Part shown: in pieces, positions 20,003 through 21,794 of the stretch
Position numbering within the stretch: the first letter of the stretch is position 1
Layout: each line of letters opens with the position of its first letter
DNA from: an uncultured Eubacteriales bacterium
GTDB lineage: Bacteria > Bacillota > Clostridia > Christensenellales > UBA1242
DNA: 21,794 bases
Direction of reading: 5' to 3'
NCBI GenBank assembly: GCA_948607205.1
Contig: CAPERS010000015.1
Span: 581-22,374, forward strand
Made by a program: the position numbers and the translations under genes
Notes under the pieces: generated by a model
The model's database searches: none
Told to the model about the DNA's origin: nothing
What the model saw: only the letters and a program-made list of their open reading frames with translations

Positions 20003-20188
20003 TTAAAAATTTTCATCAAAAATTTGGACTGACACTTCTGGCAAGTTTTGATTTTTGTCATTTAAGTCATCATACTTTTTATTTATGCTGTTAAGAACGG
20101 CAGATGTGACAATGGCAAAGGTCATTGCCAACAAAACTAAAGCAATTGCTAAAATCTTTAACCATTTTCCTTTGTTTTTTTCTTCCAT
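20003..20188 (-). CDS. Short DivIC/FtsB-like membrane protein
   Basis: 61 residues: MEEKNKGKWLKILAIALVLL start, one membrane helix (about 9-31), then a short polar segment that could begin a coiled coil (NSINKKYDDLNDKNQNL). It follows yabP and yabQ, where divIC lies in other spore formers, and the short basic N-terminus plus single helix fits DivIC/FtsB. It lacks most of the coiled coil and the C-terminal domain of a normal DivIC (about 100-125 residues). It may be a reduced or non-functional remnant, or an unrelated small protein. The ATG at 20188 has AAAGGA 8 nt upstream and overlaps yabQ by 31 nt; an in-frame TTG at 20218 has no ribosome site. Confidence 0.55.
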   Translation of the reverse strand: MEEKNKGKWLKILAIALVLLAMTFAIVTSAVLNSINKKYDDLNDKNQNLPEVSVQIFDENF

Positions 20189-20523
20189 TTGATTTTTCCT
20201 TTGAGTTTGGTTAGCCAATTATAGCATTTTGAAAGTGCTTTTGTCCACAAAAAGCCAAGGGTAAATCTTTCAAGCAACAAAAAAAATACAAATTCAATGA
20301 GTGTAAACAACCTAAACTCACCATAATTTATTTCCAGATTGATAAAATATAGACAGACAAAAGCAATAAGCACGCTGAAAAAATATAAAATTTCTTTCAG
20401 CCACTTTTGCTTTTTTAGTGGAAAAAGAAAAAAGTTTGCTAAATCAAAAATCAGCCCTGAGGCAAATCCACTAAGGGCGACAAAAAAAATCAAGATGGGC
20501 TGATTGAAAGTTGGATAAAGCAT
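20158..20523 (-). CDS. yabQ: Spore cortex biosynthesis protein YabQ
   Basis: 121 residues. Membrane protein with about four hydrophobic segments (8-30, 44-62, 72-92 and around 96). The NYGEFRLFTLIEFVFFLLLE stretch (66-85) resembles the conserved region of YabQ, and the protein ends in a strongly basic tail (KLKGKIKWKKKTKENG). In Bacillus, YabQ is made in the mother cell and needed for cortex formation around the forespore. The ATG overlaps the stop of yabP by one base (TAATG), so the two are translationally coupled. The assignment rests on the segment, the topology and the neighbour yabP. Confidence 0.82.
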   Translation of the reverse strand: MLYPTFNQPILIFFVALSGFASGLIFDLANFFLFPLKKQKWLKEILYFFSVLIAFVCLYFINLEINYGEFRLFTLIEFVFFLLLERFTLGFLWTKALSKCYNWLTKLKGKIKWKKKTKENG

Positions 20524-20777
20524 TATTTGAATATCCTTTTGAAAATTGGAGTTTTTTGTGATGTTAATGATGCAAGTTTGACGTTTGAAAATTTTCCACT
20601 GAAAACAACTTCCAAACTTTCCAAATCAAGTTTTTTGACTTCAATTGCTGAACCTGAAATAATGATTGTGCTGTTGTCAGTGTCAACAACTGCTTGTGAA
20701 GAAGTTGAAGAAACAACGCGTTTTGCACCTTTAATTGAAATTTGTTCGTTGTTTTCGATAAAGATTGATTGATTCAT
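20523..20777 (-). CDS. yabP: Sporulation protein YabP
   Basis: 84 residues, a small beta-rich cytoplasmic protein of the YabP/YqfC family. The usual order is visible: QSIFIENNEQISIKGAKRV (3-21), then TDNSTIIISGSAIEVKKLDL (33-52), equivalent to the family's G-x-L-x-I-x-G-x-x-L-x-I-x-x-L-x-L segment. The strand ESLEVVFSGKFSNVKL (53-68) follows. The gene is first of the yabP-yabQ-divIC-like set, normally expressed in the mother cell. AAGGAG stands 6 nt before the ATG. The short gap 20778-20873 shows no clear SigA promoter for it, compatible with a sporulation sigma factor, though I cannot prove one. Confidence 0.85.
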   Translation of the reverse strand: MNQSIFIENNEQISIKGAKRVVSSTSSQAVVDTDNSTIIISGSAIEVKKLDLESLEVVFSGKFSNVKLASLTSQKTPIFKRIFK

Positions 20778-20874
20778 ATTTTGCTCCTTTTTAGATTTAA
20801 ATTTTTAATGAAAGTGCTTCTTTTTTAATTTTATTAACAAAATATCAAAAAAATGCTGGCTATTTAATGAAATT

Positions 20875-20883
20875 TGTTATATT
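20875..20883 (+). promoter_or_regulatory. Extended -10 promoter of the pseudouridine synthase gene
   Basis: TG-T-TATATT (20875-20883) is an extended -10. The ATG at 20892 follows after 8 nt, so the transcript would start at or just before the start codon. No -35 is evident. Confidence 0.5.
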
Positions 20884-20891
20884 ATATTGCT

Positions 20892-21716
20892 ATGCAGAAA
20901 ATTGAATTTGAAGTTAAGAAAAAGGACAAGCTTTTGAATGTGCTATGCGCGCAAGGTTTTTCATACAGTCACGCTTGCAAACTTTTGCGAAATAAAGATG
21001 TTAAAGTTGATGAGGTGAGAGTCAAAGAAAACATAGATGTTTTTGAAGGCTCAGTTGTAACTGCTTTTTATCCTGACGGCACGATTAAAGAAAACTTTGA
21101 GATTGTTTATCAAGATGAAAACATCATATGTGTTAACAAAGGCAAGGGTATTGAGGTTGAAGGTAAGGACGGCCTTGAAGGAAAAATTAAAGGCGCGATT
21201 GCAGTGCATAGGCTTGACCGCAACACCGAAGGACTTCTTGTTATGGCAAAAAACAAGTTTGCAGAAGAGGAACTTTTAAAAGCATTCAAAAATCACTCAA
21301 TAACAAAGAAATACTTGGCAGAAGTTGTTGGAAACACAAATTTTAAAGGTGAAATTTATAAAGCATATATTGAAAAAGACAGCAAGACAAGTTTTGTTAA
21401 GGTTTTCCCAAACTCAAAAAAGAATAGGCAAGAAATCATAACCGCATTCAAAACTGTCAAAAGTGGCGGAGCAACAAGCATGGTTGAATGCACTCTTCTA
21501 ACAGGCAGAACACATCAAATCAGAGCGCACCTTGCATTTCTAGGTCACCATATTGTTGGCGACGGAAAATATGGCACAAATGAAAACAACAGAAAGTTTA
21601 AAGCAAAAACACAAAGCCTTGTCTGTCACTATCTTAAACTTGATGGACTTGGCGTGCATCTTGAATATTTGAACGGAAAGGAATTTAAACTTAATATCAA
21701 GTTCAATAAAAATTAA
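20892..21716 (+). CDS. RluA-family 23S rRNA/tRNA pseudouridine synthase
   Basis: 274 residues from the ATG at 20892. An S4-like RNA-binding domain occupies about 1-60 (FSYSHACKLLRNKDVKVDEVR). The catalytic domain then has the RluA motif AVHRLDRNTEGLLVMAKN (104-121) with catalytic Asp109, KKYLAEVVG (139-147), and the conserved LLTGRTHQIRAHLAFLGHHI (202-221) followed by GDGKYG. It isomerises uridine to pseudouridine in rRNA or tRNA; the target position cannot be told. There is no ribosome site and the -10 box ends 8 nt before the ATG, so the message is probably leaderless. An in-frame TTG at 20874 would lie inside the promoter and is rejected. Confidence 0.93.
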   Translation: MQKIEFEVKKKDKLLNVLCAQGFSYSHACKLLRNKDVKVDEVRVKENIDVFEGSVVTAFYPDGTIKENFEIVYQDENIICVNKGKGIEVEGKDGLEGKIKGAIAVHRLDRNTEGLLVMAKNKFAEEELLKAFKNHSITKKYLAEVVGNTNFKGEIYKAYIEKDSKTSFVKVFPNSKKNRQEIITAFKTVKSGGATSMVECTLLTGRTHQIRAHLAFLGHHIVGDGKYGTNENNRKFKAKTQSLVCHYLKLDGLGVHLEYLNGKEFKLNIKFNKN

Positions 21717-21762
21717 AAAAAAGAAAAAATAAATGTAATATAAAATATTTAAAATAAAATAT

Positions 21763-21794
21763 AAAATCCAAAAAAATATATTTTGGATTTTTTT
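21763..21794 (+). terminator. Intrinsic terminator of the pseudouridine synthase gene
   Basis: Stem AAAATCCAAAA (21763-21773) / TTTTGGATTTT (21781-21791), 7-nt loop, T-run to the end of the window. Confidence 0.88.

Noticed and set aside
19818..20006. 62-codon plus-strand reading frame across the repeat region
   Set aside because: It overlaps the conserved RNA blocks and the tRNA promoter, has no ribosome site and no recognisable protein features.
1..21794. CRISPR array, insertion sequence or prophage
   Set aside because: No regularly spaced short repeats, transposase, integrase or phage structural genes were found on either strand.

Overview
The window looks like chromosomal DNA of an AT-rich, probably endospore-forming member of the Bacillota (Clostridia-like, possibly an uncultured gut lineage). 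The support is a yabP-yabQ-divIC-like sporulation cluster, strong AGGAGG-type ribosome sites, a YitT/DUF2179 protein, a DegV protein, a DUF1846 protein and a UgtP/MGD-type glycolipid glycosyltransferase. TGA is used as a stop. I saw no transposase, integrase, phage structural gene or CRISPR array.

Layout. 1-660: a cut-off XRE repressor gene diverging from a small Cys/His-rich gene. 709-3667 (minus): a GNAT-like gene, then an operon of a stand-alone GlmU acetyltransferase half and glmM (UDP-GlcNAc synthesis). 3816-4675 (plus): a putative amidase and a small basic protein. 4744-6907 (minus): a small membrane protein, a membrane-anchored GLUG-like protein and a duplicated DUF305-like protein. 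7120-8036 (plus): a two-helix membrane protein and an acidic-linker zinc-ribbon protein. 8138-9622 (minus): DUF1846. 9814-12857 (plus): an operon of glycolipid glycosyltransferase, DegV fatty-acid-binding protein and short-chain dehydrogenase, suggesting membrane-lipid work. 12908-13586: a second XRE/Cys-rich divergent cassette, homologous to the first and flanked by two nearly identical terminator hairpins. 13585-14649 (minus): YitT. 14784-16022 (plus): a ferritin-like diiron protein. 16097-18886 (minus): a Ca2+-type P-ATPase. 18961-19398 (minus): a HAD-like protein. 19566-19984 (minus): a tRNA-Asn transcription unit with an unusual repeated leader. 20003-20777 (minus): divIC-like, yabQ, yabP. 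20892-21716 (plus): an RluA-type pseudouridine synthase.

Most genes sit in short transcription units separated by clear intrinsic terminators, several of them bidirectional between convergent genes. At least five genes have no Shine-Dalgarno site and a -10 box only 5-10 nt before the start codon, so they are probably leaderless.

The two most unusual items are the following. (1) The tRNA-Asn unit: its leader is a tandem of two ~123-nt units, each carrying a copy of the tRNA 5' part and a structured block. The nearer block can pair over 21 nt (19 Watson-Crick plus 2 G-U) with the D-stem/anticodon arm of the tRNA. (2) The twin XRE/Cys-rich cassettes, which share the motif C-x5-HY-x14-GHC-x7/8-C-x2-C and a divergent layout with palindromes between the genes.
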